From: Paraphysomonas bandaiensis
Taxonomy: Eukaryota; Chrysophyceae
Assembly (NCBI GenBank): GCA_965644295.1
Contig: CBFFRP010000362.1
Location: 186,001 to 250,000 of the forward strand
Reading direction: 5' to 3'
Length of the DNA stretch: 64,000 bases
The notes beneath the pieces were generated by a model that worked only from the letters and a program-made list of their open reading frames with translations, was not told the DNA's origin and did not search any database. Made by a program: the position numbers and the translations under genes. Positions 23,967 to 35,875 of this stretch are shown here, piece after piece. Numbering within the stretch: the first letter of the stretch is position 1; every line of letters starts with the position of its first letter.

Positions 23967-25366
23967 TTGTATAATTCATATGTGGTTACTACGTTGGCAT
24001 ACCACAATTGTTGTTTTTGCTTTTGTCATATTCGAAGGCACGCTGTTGTATTTTAAAATTTGGTTGTGTAACTTTTTCATATTAAAGTATACTATACATT
24101 GAATAGCTAAGTAATTGTGAAACTGGGTATTCAAAAGTAAACATTATGCAATCGTAGGAATTTTACGATATTTTCGGAAAATCTAGGGGATTTTAAGTAC
24201 GTTAGAAAGAGATATAACTGAACAAGACTTTTACTCCATGCTGATATATTAAGTTAAATACTTATATAGCAACATATATAATAAACTTTTGATTTACATC
24301 ACTTGTCACTCACTGTCTATCGCCAAATTCATATTGCCTCAAATACCAATTATTACATACAATCTTAGCTATATCACGATATTACATGTGCTCCTTTCCG
24401 TCGCCTGTTATCATCAATGAAACGCTGCGCTGTATTGACACTCTGAACTAGTCCGTCACTGTTATCATCATCTACTTCCTCATCGAGCAAAAATATTTTT
24501 AGTTTGATTCTTACCACCTTGTAACTTCACGACGTCTTGTAACTTCTCCCAGATGACGCTCGACAAGACCAAAGCGTAATGTTGATCCAGAAATAGTACA
24601 GAACCTGATGCTCTTTCATGTCGATGCTTTTTCCACAAAAAAGGGAAATCATCCATTACAGTCTACTCTACTAGTGATCTAGTGATATGCAGTCCGCGTA
24701 ATGGGTGATACTTTACGCTCCATGTAACTATTTGTTGCACCATCACGAATGATTTAGATCTGTTTCTGTAGGTGTCTGACTTCTGATAGACGTCGTCAAT
24801 GAAGCTTTTTCCAGCCCATCGAATTGTATAACCCGTCTTTTAGTTTCAGAATGAACACAAGCTAATGGTTCAATAGTAAGATCAAACTTTTACTAGCTAC
24901 ACTTAGTTTGTACCGCTTCTGAGTACGCACAGAAATTGATGGTATTAAAAATATTCCATTAATTGCAATAATTGACTATTAATGGTAGAAATATTTGACC
25001 AATTATAATTGCAATTATTATTTGCTGTCCCAATTTCAATTAAGTGAAAATAAATGGCTGTGAACCATGGCTGTAAACCTTACATTGTGCGTTACGAATG
25101 ATGTGAAACAGTGGTGCCAGAATTCAAGGAAGCCACTTAGTTAGATAATCACGATAGCGCTTATTATTCTTATTATTACTTTCGAGCCAGACTACTTAAC
25201 TTTTCTGTAATAATCTAAGCCAAATATGGGCAGAATATGAGACATCCGACAGAAGATAACAATCTACTGATAGGAAAGTAATAGCGAATCATCATTTGGA
25301 CTATTAACATCAGCATTTTTAAAACTTCTGGCAACAACAACTCAAAGGAGAACAATTCAAACACGA
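23967..25366. other. Intergenic between convergent 3' ends
   Basis: About 1.4 kb of AT-rich DNA between the stop codons of the PH/IQ gene and GCP2. No gene or RNA is recognised. An imperfect palindrome, CCATTAAT ... ATTAATGG with AATATT arms, lies at about 24948-24997. Confidence 0.6.
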
Positions 25367-28300
25367 TTAAACCACGCCTCGACTACTGCTGTAAACAACA
25401 CGACTCTGACCTGTGAATCTTGAATCATAGAACCCATTGTAATCAAGGCGAACACAGAGATTTGACAACTGAGGGTGGTGCCTGCATAACTCTTTATATC
25501 AGTTGCCACTTTAGAGACACAAGTCATACCTGTAAGAATCCGTCCACAGCTTCTCCAAAAATTCTCCTAGCTGAGTATCGAATGTATCGGAGAATTTCGC
25601 CAGCATGCGAACGTACGCATCATGACTAACCTCGCGAGCAATAAATTCAGACTGGACTCGTATACGGGCCTGTCTAACAGCTGACGATCTTCCAGCTGCA
25701 TCAGCCTCGCCTTTCATGGGACCACGAAGATCGGGATCAAGGATCTCGTTTGTACTGGCAAAACGCTTCATTTGATCAGCGAAAAGCAAGCATGTGGTTG
25801 TAATCTTAGTCAATATTCTCAGCAGATCCTGTGATGCTAGGAGACACTCCTTCAAGCATGTATCCAAAAAGACATCATGCAGGTTGAGCATTTCATCCAT
25901 ATCCTTTGCTCGGCCCATCGCTTCTTCCATCTCATGACTCCGAGGGGTGAATACCTCAATCGTCATGTAATACACAAAGTTTTGCAGAAAGTGCAGCATA
26001 CGGTGCCGTAGACAATATGACGGTCCCATTTCACCACGTAGACCATACTCCTTCGTGTTTTGGTGGTCTTTCCAACAGTCCAAGACACGTAGCTCCACAT
26101 GCTTACAAAAAAATAAAAGCCGTGACAGTAATTGATACTTCGTAACTGCTCGTCTTGAAAGTATAATAGAGAGCGGCCATCCCACTTTGTACTCGAGTGT
26201 AAGCGCCTCAACTCCCTTCAGCCCTTGAGATCCACCAAGCACTGAATAGTTATCCATTCCACTACCCACCGCAGGTCCACCTTCTCCAGCGGTCTGTATC
26301 AAGTGCAGATGCTGGATCAAGTTGTGCGATGCAAGAATGCAACTAACATCGTCTTTGTTAGGGTCATTTGCAAGGGTGGATGTGTGAATGGCAAGATGCA
26401 ATAAGCTCTGTATACGCGGTAATGCCACATCTTTCGCCTCTCTGCGCAACTCTTCTTCTGCAGTGTCCATAAATTGCACATAGAAATCCCCATGCTCCAG
26501 CAAGAAGAAGCGACGCAAGCTTTGAAAATGAGAGTACAGACTGTACTTCTCATCTAGAAGTTTCAGAAGTGTTGAGCTACTAAATTGATACGCCTCGTCA
26601 ATTGCATCGACAAGGGACGATGATCCATCTATGTCGTAGGTGAGCTCACGCTTACACAACTGGGCAGTGAATTCTGGCCCCGTTGGAATGATCAGTAGAG
26701 CCGTTGGCGAGCCAGCTGGTATTTCTGCACCGTCCTCTGATTCTATTGGCTGAGAAACTACACCTGGGCAACAGTCACGAATAACATTTAAATACTTTCC
26801 AGCAGTTAGTGCTTTCATTGCGTGGTCTTGGAGAATACGTGGTACATGGAGGGCTCTCAAAGTATAACGTCCCTCCCAGTATCTGGCGTTAAAGTCTTCC
26901 TCTAACGCCTCCCGAGACACAGCCTTGTGCTCTTGAATGAAAAACTCAGCATAAGGATCACGCAGTTCGCCTTCATACAACCAGAGGGATATCATCCGCA
27001 CAAAAGGAACAGTGGCAGCTTTCAAGACATGCTCATATAGCTGTTTCGCCCTTTCATCCCCTTGTTCCAACATTGCAGAGTGAAGTCTGTCAAGCATACA
27101 CCCTCCGACTCTATCACCTAGACTGGCAATCATGTGGTCAAGTGTACGAAGTGTGGTTTTCGTTGGCTGTAGAAGAAACACCATTTTCTGTATAGTCAAC
27201 CGCTGCAAGGTTAACAGATGCTCGAATTGTGCGACGGCTAAATCGAATTCTCTCATCATTCTCTTGATAGTTGCGGCAATTGCGTGCGCCACAGACCCAT
27301 ATTCATATCTAGACATAACAGCCCTTTTACTTGCTACTACAAACATGTATTGATTGTATTATACCTTGAGCGCGATCTAATGAATACTCGTATGCGATTC
27401 TACAAAAGTAGTATATTAGATTACGCAGTGAATTGAAATTCGACATATACCGCGCACTCGCAGACGGAAAGAAGCATGGCAACCTGATACGCCAAACCCC
27501 TATCACCTGTTCACCAATTCATTACATGTCGCAATATATTCCACTACCACTTCTACTTACTTGAATCTGTGTCTATTAAAAAGGAAAGTTGGTTCAGTTT
27601 TGTAATTTTCTTCCCGTCCTCATTCACAGCTCCGACACGAATATACATACCCTGCCCAAGAGATTAATCTTAAAAACGAATTACTGATAAAGCGTCGACC
27701 TCAACACCGGACAAGGCAAGAATTAGCTCACGGAGAAGTATACCCTCCTGAACAATGGGCGAGAAAGAGTTCAGCTCTGGGGGAAGGGCTTGCACATCCG
27801 CCCGATGTTCTTCAACTGACCCAGGAAAAGTTCTAGCCTACGTGGATTGGTATTGTATAGTCAATTAGCAATAATGTAATTGAGTACATTACACAGCTTA
27901 CAATAGTTTCGGTTGTGGGGCAGTAACGATCTTTAGCCGACATCATTAAATAACTCCCACTATTCGTCCAAATATAAATGTCATGAAGATTGGTAGATAG
28001 TGAACACACCTTAAATAAGGCCGTTGCTTCATCCATTGGGGGGTAGGCTGACATCCGCACCAGTCAATCTGCCAGACTTCACCTCCAAGACCTGATCGAT
28101 CCTTATGTACAAGTTTGGCTGCCCGTCCATCAACGCCCTCCGAAAGTGTCAAAAGCATGTCACTTCCATTCTGTAGCAATAAGAGATCCCCGGTACGCAC
28201 ATACATTCCTCGCGTTTGTTTCTCCTCTTGTCCTCTAGAAGAACCCTTAAGTATAGTCCAGCGCTCGCCCTGTCCAATAAAATGCCGCCAGAACCCCAGT

Positions 28301-29182
28301 CTACTGGAATCTCGGGTACCAAGGTATCTATTTATAACAATAGTGGTCAGTATCTAATAGCGGTAAGAAGAGACATATCTTTCTATGCAGACCACTGCAT
28401 TACAGTCAATAACAGTAGCCATACAAAATAAGGGTAGGCGGAATCTAATACCTTTCCTTTCCAGCTGGTGATTTGATCGCCACCACATCTCCGAACCTGA
28501 TACCCTCTCTATTCTCCTTTTGATCGGCACTTATAAGTACTAAAGTATCTAAATCCTCCCCTACGCCTTGTCCATCAACTCCAAGCAGGTATACGGGGGT
28601 GGTGGACTGTGGATTTGTGGGGACCGAGCCACTCGAAGAACGAGGGAGCGTGGGGTTGGCAGTGGTGGGCACAGCTGTCAATACACGGCCCTGTAGCAAG
28701 AGTAAGTAAAATTGATCTGAAGCATTGGACATACCTGACGGCCACGAAGTGTGCAATTAGTACCGAAATGAACAACAGTGTAGTCTACAGTGTCTTCAAC
28801 TCTCCCATGTGACTCCTCAGTTGAGAACTGTTGCACATTCTGAAGTAAATCCCGTACATCCATCATAGATGAGTCCACACTCTGCCCAGTCATATCTACA
28901 GAGGAGATGTCTACTCTACTTGTGGACGCCTGCTGCCTCTGTTCCATATACCAGATATTACGACACTAATGACACATATAAATACCAGACCGGCTGAAAA
29001 TGAGTGGAATGTGAGACACGAGAAGCATTTCCACGCGATGTAGAGTCAAAGTCAATAGATCCAATAAGGGATGCGATCTCATCGAGCACAGGAATGTCTG
29101 TGCTGGTGGATGGATTGGGGGGCAGTGGAGCGTCAAATGCTGACTGTTTTAACAGCTCTCGAAGCTCCTCTGCACTCGTCAT
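25367..29182 (-). CDS. Gamma-tubulin complex component 2 (GCP2/Spc97)
   Basis: Ten exons by eye: 28986-29182, 28735-28936, 28452-28690, 28010-28327, 27902-27959, 27700-27837, 27561-27651, 27365-27499, 25530-27336, 25367-25481. All phases agree and give 1099 aa. The N-terminal beta-rich part (RFGDVVAIKSPAGKERYLG, RPYLSGS, WQIDW) is the GCP2-specific extension. GRIP1 follows with SRYEYGSVAHAIAA, DPYAEFFIQE, FNARYWEGRYTLR and AGKYLNVIRDC. GRIP2 has TKYQLLSRLLFFCKHVE and ends in LDYNGFYDSRF. GCP2 pairs with GCP3 to bind gamma-tubulin in the microtubule-nucleating small complex at spindle poles or basal bodies. Weak points: the 5' edge of exon 8 (27499) adds about 20 unusual residues, the intron after it is only 28 bp, and the first donor could be 3 bp away. 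Confidence 0.88.
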
Positions 29183-29977
29183 ATGGCCGGGTAGAGGGGT
29201 GATCGATATAGCTGTTGGTTAGCTAGGCAGTGTGTATGATTGATATCTATGTTTATATGATGTGAATATAAGAGCGAGACCAGTGCAGTGTATACATACA
29301 CATACACGCATAGGCTCATAGGCTCATATACGAATCATATCATACAGTAGCTAGCTACACATTCAAATATATGCTCTGCTGTACAAAGCATCTATACCGC
29401 TGTATAGTGCTGTATTTGAAAATAACTCTTATCGAAAGTGAAATTCCGCTTTTGCGGTGTTTTGCATCTGCTAAAACTGGTATTTTTTCAAAATTTGAAT
29501 TTTGTGTGCATAAACTAGGGATTTTTTTTATTGAATATTGTTTACCTCGTGTCTTCAGTTATCAATTTTCTGGAGGGCTACAACCTACAACTGTGTCAAA
29601 GAGTTATCATCCGAATAGATTACAAGATTCGTAATTACTCCATAGTCAACACTATGAAGTCAATACTCTGTAAGTAATTACGTCGTACAATGTTAGCAAG
29701 AGCATACATTAAAATTTATCAACTCACTCCAACCTCTCAATATACATGTATTCTGTACCGTATACCATACACGTATATTACATAAAGGATCTGGAAGTAT
29801 AGAAGAGTGTCGGCCGTACAGCAGTGTGGTGGGGTGTTGTGTGGTTTACAGTGAGTGTTATGCAGCACTGTATATCCCTCACACACACATACATACACAC
29901 ACACATCATCCTCTCCACTCCCCATACGATCAAGGTGATAATCAGATATCCACATCACCCTATTAGACTAGATAGAT
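29183..29977. promoter_or_regulatory. Divergent intergenic region (GCP2 / TPR-TMEM33)
   Basis: A 795-bp spacer between outward-facing starts. Motif-like sites: GTGTATACATACAC near 29289, CTCTGCTGTACAAAGC near 29372, ATACCGCTGTATAGTGCTGT near 29394, CTGTACCGTATACCATACAC near 29754 and CGTACAGCAG near 29816. A CA/TG-rich tract lies at 29879-29906. Confidence 0.5.
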
Positions 29978-31674
29978 ATGAGCGCTGAAGACGAGAAGCA
30001 GAAAGGTGCTGCTGCATGGCAGGCTGGTAACTATGAGGAGGCTATTCGATGTTTCACATGCGCTATCGACGCATCTGATACCTCTGAGAAGGACTTCCTA
30101 AAGGCCCTCTACAGCAATAGGAGCGCTGCCTATATGAAGTATGATGTCATTATTATTAGGGAATAAAAGATAATGTTTTCTGTTAGGGTTCAGCAGTACT
30201 CAGCTGCGTTAATAGATTCCAATAAGTGCGTTGAGATCGACTGCAATTGGGCTAAAGGTTATATCCGCAGAGGTGATGCATTATACGCCCTGAAAAAATA
30301 CACCGAGTGCTACAATGCATACAACTCAGCCCTGCGAATCACACCGTCGGATACTGGTATTCAGCAGAAGTGTGAGCTTGCCCAGAAGGCTATTCGTGAC
30401 TCCACTGATAGCAGTGGAGGAAGCAGTTTTTCGAATTCCACTGGTTCCACATCAAGTTATCAGAATGCTCTTGTCTCATACCAACCCTACCTCCGCATAT
30501 TTCTTCTTGTTAGTGCATTCCTATATTTTATTCCCCTAGGACGAAGTTTCAACTCGACTTGCTATCGTTTATTTGCTTTCACAGCTATAGCCAACTATGC
30601 AATGGCTCTATGGGTCGCACATGGTAGTCCCCAGTTTAATATGAGTTATGCCCAGAGAGTTTTACTAGACCCCACTGCAATGTAAGTAGTGCGCTGTTAT
30701 CTTTATATAAAGCTTTTTTGACACTGCTATTGAACAGGTATTTATTTTTGTGCATTCTTCTAGTTTCTGCACGACCATATCTGTTAGCCATGATGCCTAT
30801 TCTTCTGATAGAGAGTGCACATACGGCTTCGTATGGTTACGATGTAAGAGAATCACAATGTTTCTATATTTTGTGATAATGATGCAACACAGCTTCTCTC
30901 GAAGAAAATGCCAAGCATTCTGGAAAGGGTGTCCTCAGTTGTGGGTACGTATACACATCCTATGTCTACTTACATCATTGCAGTATCACTGAGTGTGTAT
31001 CTATGGTAACGCATGCTTCGAAGCCGATGTGTGTAATCATACTCATCACCGGTCAAAAGTAATGCAACAGTGAATTTTGTGCTTGTGGGTGTGGCTCGTC
31101 ATTCACTTTTGTTTTTAAAATAAAAACACTGGTGTATCTTTCATTGACTTTGCCCTCAATCAACTTGCCAACATGAAAACACTACTCAATAACTTATTGT
31201 TGTTGCGATGCATATTTTTTGATTCGTAGTAATTGAATGCTTGCAGAGAAATATCTTCCCCAAGCTATGCAAAGAACCCCAGAAGAATGGAACCGCTTGA
31301 ACTCACAGACGAAGTGGAAACACTTCAACAGTAAAGTGTTGGATATGTCAGCATATTGCGAAGTGATGCAAGGCTTGTTTTTGATCTTTGAGTTACTCTT
31401 GCCCACTAGAAGCATTTTCTTAACCATTTTGTGGTGGCAGTACCTTCAGATGAGGTATATGCTTGACCAAAGTGGTACTATTAAGCAGACATTCCGTAAC
31501 CTGGATGCCCGCATCATGACTCTGCTATCGCATAGATTGTGCCCAAGTATAATTCTCACTGGATATGGTTATATCAAACAACTGCTAGCGAAGCAAGTAC
31601 AACCTCCTACTGCAGATCAGCAACAGACTTCCTCTGGATTATCAGGCATGTTGCGTCGATGTAGCATCATGTAG
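29978..31674 (+). CDS. TPR domain fused to TMEM33/Pom33 membrane protein
   Basis: Five exons: 29978-30138, 30187-30681, 30738-30843, 30893-30944, 31247-31674. All phases agree and give 413 aa. The N-terminal ~125 residues are three TPR helical pairs (KGAAAWQAGNYEEAIRCFTC, SNRSAAYMK, AKGYIRRGDALYALKKYTEC), like the Hsp70/Hsp90-binding TPRs of STI1/TOM70-type proteins. A Ser-rich linker leads to a TMEM33-like part with hydrophobic segments around LRIFLLVSAFLYFIPL, YLFLCILLVSARPYLLAM and GLFLIFELLLPTRSIFLTIL. The family C-terminus follows (WWQYLQMRYM, TFRNLDARI). TMEM33/Pom33 proteins shape ER and nuclear-pore membranes; a TPR domain is not part of the usual protein. The last intron is unusually long (302 bp) and could hide an exon, but frame is kept without one. 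Confidence 0.85.
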
Positions 31675-32725
31675 AGTTCGAACATTATGTTTGGCATCAT
31701 TTTCTTACCAATGATAAAGTGCTCGTTCGCAGTGTTGTGTATTGTCTTCATTAATTTAATTGTTGACATTTGTCATCACTTAATTTTCGGGAAGTAGAGC
31801 GTTTATGATGCAGTTGTCAAGTTTGAGTTTTTAGTCGCCCACTGTGCTGCTTAATTAGTGTACGGTTATATACATCACTGGATGGGTGTCAGAACAATTA
31901 TACGCACCACCGTTTGCTACTGCCATGATTATAGATTATATTCCTATGAAGGGTGCAGACAACAGGTTCTCTTCTACCAAAACTGAAATACCATGTGCAT
32001 ACAGCAACTCCACCTATGCCCAACGCCCAGACGGTGCATGGCGACACCGCCACATTCCACCACACCATCAACCTCTCAGTACACACATCTAGTGCTCGGT
32101 ACACTCAGGACCTTAATACAGAACCCTGTACCTCAGAGCCAGGCGGAACCTTATCCCAAGGGGAGACCCCCGGACAACACGCGCCAGTGAGTCCTCAGAC
32201 ACACGAGCAGGGCGAACTCACACACAACATCAAGAACGGAAGTGGTTGCACCTTGGTGCTTGCGGCGACGCACAAGCAGCTTCTGTAGCGCTAAATAGTA
32301 GGATAATAGAATTTGTGCTGATTAGTTATGGGTAGAGGTCTAACTAGTAGATCTAACATTCAACTAGCCACTGTATCGGAACGAGTTTTTAACGCCTATT
32401 GCTAAATAAAAAGACCTTCAACATGCATACAGCATCCAGGGTATTTAAGGTCAACGTTTTTAAGTTTTTCTAGTAAGAATAGCCCAAATCAACAAATATG
32501 ACTGAATCACTTAACGTCGCATTTAAATTTTACAATATTAAGCAGAGTTTACTTCGAAATGACGATAATCTACTAGCAGCGAACTCACATGATGCATGAT
32601 GGCATATATAAATACATCGTATTGCAGATACAAAATAAAATACACATACGCTTGAGTGAGTATGTATTGTATGATTTCATATATTCTAACGCTACTATGC
32701 TAGATTTATATGTGTATCTCAACTT
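31675..32725. other. Intergenic between convergent 3' ends, with repeat R1
   Basis: About 1 kb between TMEM33 and RIO3 stop codons. It holds R1 copy 2 (32238-32352). An open frame at 31953-32288 runs into that repeat and has a low-complexity Thr/His/Pro composition; I do not support it as a gene. Confidence 0.6.
32238..32352 (+). repeat. Dispersed repeat R1, copy 2
   Basis: Aligns with 57130-57245 over about 115 bp at roughly 80-85% by eye, sharing CACCTTGGTGCTTG, CGACGCACAAGCAGCTT and TAAATAGTAGGATAATAGA. The centre can fold as GCTTG-CG / CG-CAAGC. An inverted, more diverged copy is at 1700-1795. Confidence 0.75.
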
Positions 32726-34637
32726 TTACACGACAGTTTCAGCGCTCAATCGAGAATGCGCATAAGCTTCAGAAAATCGGAACTCTATAGTACCCGGCGT
32801 CGCCATCTCACTACTACCGCTCAAATCTTTTGTGGACACGAAACTAATCACTTTATCTACCTCCAAAACAGTCGGTAGCTTCTTCCTGAAGAATGTAGTG
32901 ATAGTTTCAACGTCCCTTCTAAGGTACTCTAGGTGTTTCGGATGCGAAATATCCACTGCCTGTCCAAAGTCTATCGCGTACACGTCCTTGCCAGCGTGAA
33001 GCAACAAGTTGTACTCACTGAGGTCAGCATGGACTAAATTACACGACTGCAATAGGCCTCTAACAATTAATAGGGTCTGAAAGTATATATCTTCCCACAT
33101 GGCAGAGTCCGTGATACCCACCTCTTTCAACTGAGGAGATGGTGTAGTACAGCTATCAGAAGCCGTTGTAGATGCATTTATTCCATTCGATGAATTATCG
33201 TCTCCAATTAGGGACATTATCTGTGACAATGACATTAGTAAAGTACGCAGACAAGAAATAAGCATATAACGGAGCTATGTCATATAAAATGCAATTATAT
33301 GAATAGTGTAGCACCAGAATGTTATCTCTGAAAAACACAGGGCGTGGGACTGGAAGATGGGCATGCTGGGCTCGACATAGATTCCTGAACTCCTTCTCTG
33401 TCCACTACACAACAAAGTGCACCACATCAAAACCTGAGAGCTAAAGTAGGACTCCATATATATTACTCTAGCATGCTGTATACAAGGCATCCAAGTAGAA
33501 ATCATACCTTGGCTATAGCGTGTCGTTTGTTGCCCTTCGAAAACTTCTTCCCATGATAACGGTGGTCGCCATCGAAATACTCCTGACGATTAGAAAATTC
33601 GTTCATGGATGGCTTGAACACCTTAATAGCAAATTGAGTAGTGGCCCCCCAATCCCCAGCGCATGAATCTTGGCCAGTTTCTAGATGCGACCTTGTACTT
33701 GCCATGACCCCATTGTCCTCTCTCTCAGCATGATATACATTAGCCTCTTTGCCGGTCTTCACCACTCCATGGATGCGATCTAAACGTCCTGCTTGAATAC
33801 ATTTGAATAAAATTAAGCGGCTTGAAGGGTCTAGTACGCCCTCTGCACTGGAACGAGTCTCTTTGGCAGCAACACGCCCAGATGTACCAATCCCTTTCTG
33901 TTTCTGCCGCTGCTTAAACGAGCGCAGGCTATTGGCAACCGTATTGCCTACCTACAATACTAGATAAGTCTATTGTATATTATGGCAAACACCAAAGTGC
34001 ATGTTCTATTCAAAGTAAGTCTTACCATCAATCCAGCGGAATCTAAATCTCCGACACCATCAATTTCGCTTAGCGAAATTCCATTCAATAAACCATCCAG
34101 CAGGCAGTCATGCTTGGAAACCCTTGACCCATCTGGTAACACAGCAACGCCATTCTTAAACATTATCCCATTTCCATCACTTCCTTGAAGGGCTGAACTC
34201 AGTTCCTCTGCAGCGAATCTATCGCTACTTTGAATATGCCGTGCTGCATCAGCTCTGGTTGGAAACAATGGCGTGCCAGACTTTGAAACACTAATTTTAT
34301 TGAATTCCGTCGATTGACGACTTAGATCCGATTCATGATCATCGATTTCCTGCAATGCTAAAGCCAGTGCGTAGTCACTATCGATCTCATTAACTGGCTT
34401 TACGTCTATTGTCTGCACCTGTACGCTGTTCTCTACAGCACACACAGTCTCTTGGCCCGATTCATCAGACTCCTGCAGAGACAAAGCAAGCGCGTAATCG
34501 CTATCTATATTATGGTTGTGTTCGCTAGTCAACTGAGAGCCCGTGTCTGGTTGATTCAGCTTACACACTAACTCCTCACTCATTATATCAGTCAAGGACA
34601 TCGCTTGCGCTCTTACAGGTGTTCCCCACGCCGACAT
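32726..34637 (-). CDS. RIOK3: RIO3-type atypical protein kinase
   Basis: Four exons: 34026-34637, 33508-33951, 33315-33404, 32726-33220; phases agree; 546 aa. The N-terminus has the RIO3 mark WGTPVRAQAMSLTDIMSEEL and two DSDYALALxLQE repeats resembling ubiquitin-interacting helices. The RIO domain starts at LILFKCIQAGRLDRIHGV with P-loop TGKEANVYHA, Lys in FAIKVFKPSMNEF, the loop HRYHGKKFSKGNKR, hinge NILIMSLIG, and catalytic loop LVHADLSEYNLLLHAGK, the RIO3/RIO1 form with Asp and Asn. The metal motif reads AIDFGQAVD where family members usually have IDVSQ. The tail (YLRRDVETITTFFRKK) fits. RIO3 works in pre-40S ribosome maturation in the cytoplasm. Splicing removes stop codons between four separately recognisable blocks. 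Confidence 0.88.
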
Positions 34638-35875
34638 GACTTAATCTCGTGTTCTACTGTAGCTGAATAAGGTATCAGTGAGGTGCAACCCTCCGCTCTG
34701 GTATAGTATGAAATTATGACGACGTATACGCTGTGTATGTATGCATACAGGGATGTAGGTGTGGGTGTGTCCATGTGAAGTATGAAGAAGACCGTCACGA
34801 CTTTTCTTCAAGAATTTTTTTGATGGAATAACATCCTCACTTCTGTTCTGCTGCTCGTGATACCGGTAGGGCACTGTATTTCTTCAAATACAGGTGAATG
34901 CTGCAGAGGAGAGGAACGGATGCAACAGCCAATATGCATATCTTCTAGTATCTTGATATTGCTAATAGACAGAGTAATTCATAGAACACGTGCAGTGCTT
35001 GTTGTATCATCATGGGTGGTGTATGAAGTCGTTAAAGCGTAAGGATAAGGAGAGCATTACTTGTGCACATGGAGTGGAAGATAAAGTTAAACTCTATCAT
35101 CCACTCAACGGTGATGCTCAGGCACCCAGGTCATAATACTATTCCAGTATATATGTGGATATTTACTTTTTCAGATAGTGTACTATACGCTGAAATTCAC
35201 TTAATCTTTAAAAGCTCACTTAATAATTTATTAGCTAGCGTATCTGTCAGTTTAGATATTCTGACAGCAGAATCGAATAAACATTTATTCTTGTATATCT
35301 TCAGCAAGGTGTCCATATCATATTTTGCTTTTAGGCATGCTTGTAACAATATCACGTGTTTCTGATATTGCATAGTTTTTGTCATTCCTGCCTTTCTACG
35401 AATCAATTTTATATGTTAACTTACTCTCAACACCCCCGACAGGCATCTGGTTTGGAATTGAGCTATCAGTTCGCTTTGTCTATATTTTTCGATTAATTCC
35501 TATTGATATAGAATCCTCGACTAATAAAAGTTATGACATTACGAAATACTAACGTACCAAGTTGCGCAACGAATAAGCTATAATAAAATATTGACCATAT
35601 TCACAATATAGAATATAGCATACCAAAGGCACTGAGTACTTAAAATAATAGCTATCTATCTGTCTGTCAGAGCTGATATGACGGACTACTCTGAACGGTG
35701 TTCAAAAAATGATTGTTTCGTACCCTGTGTGCGTAAGCAGAGAAGTCTAGTTGGTCACTGGTACAGTGTAACTCGCAACTCCCACATACAGTGTATAGCC
35801 AACCCTGTACCTTTGGGTACTTCCAAAGTACGGCTAAGGTCAGAGTTGAGATAACTTCACCACAATTTCACAATA
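34638..35875. other. Intergenic: RIO3 promoter side and 3' flank of the glycosyltransferase
   Basis: About 1.24 kb. The first ~170 bp upstream of RIO3 carries CGTATACGCTGTGTATG near 34723 and GCATACAG near 34743, weak forms of the promoter motif. The rest is AT-rich with no supported gene. Confidence 0.5.

Noticed and set aside
31953-32288. Possible 111-codon gene
   Set aside because: It ends inside dispersed repeat R1, has biased Thr/His/Pro composition and lies in a convergent 3' spacer.
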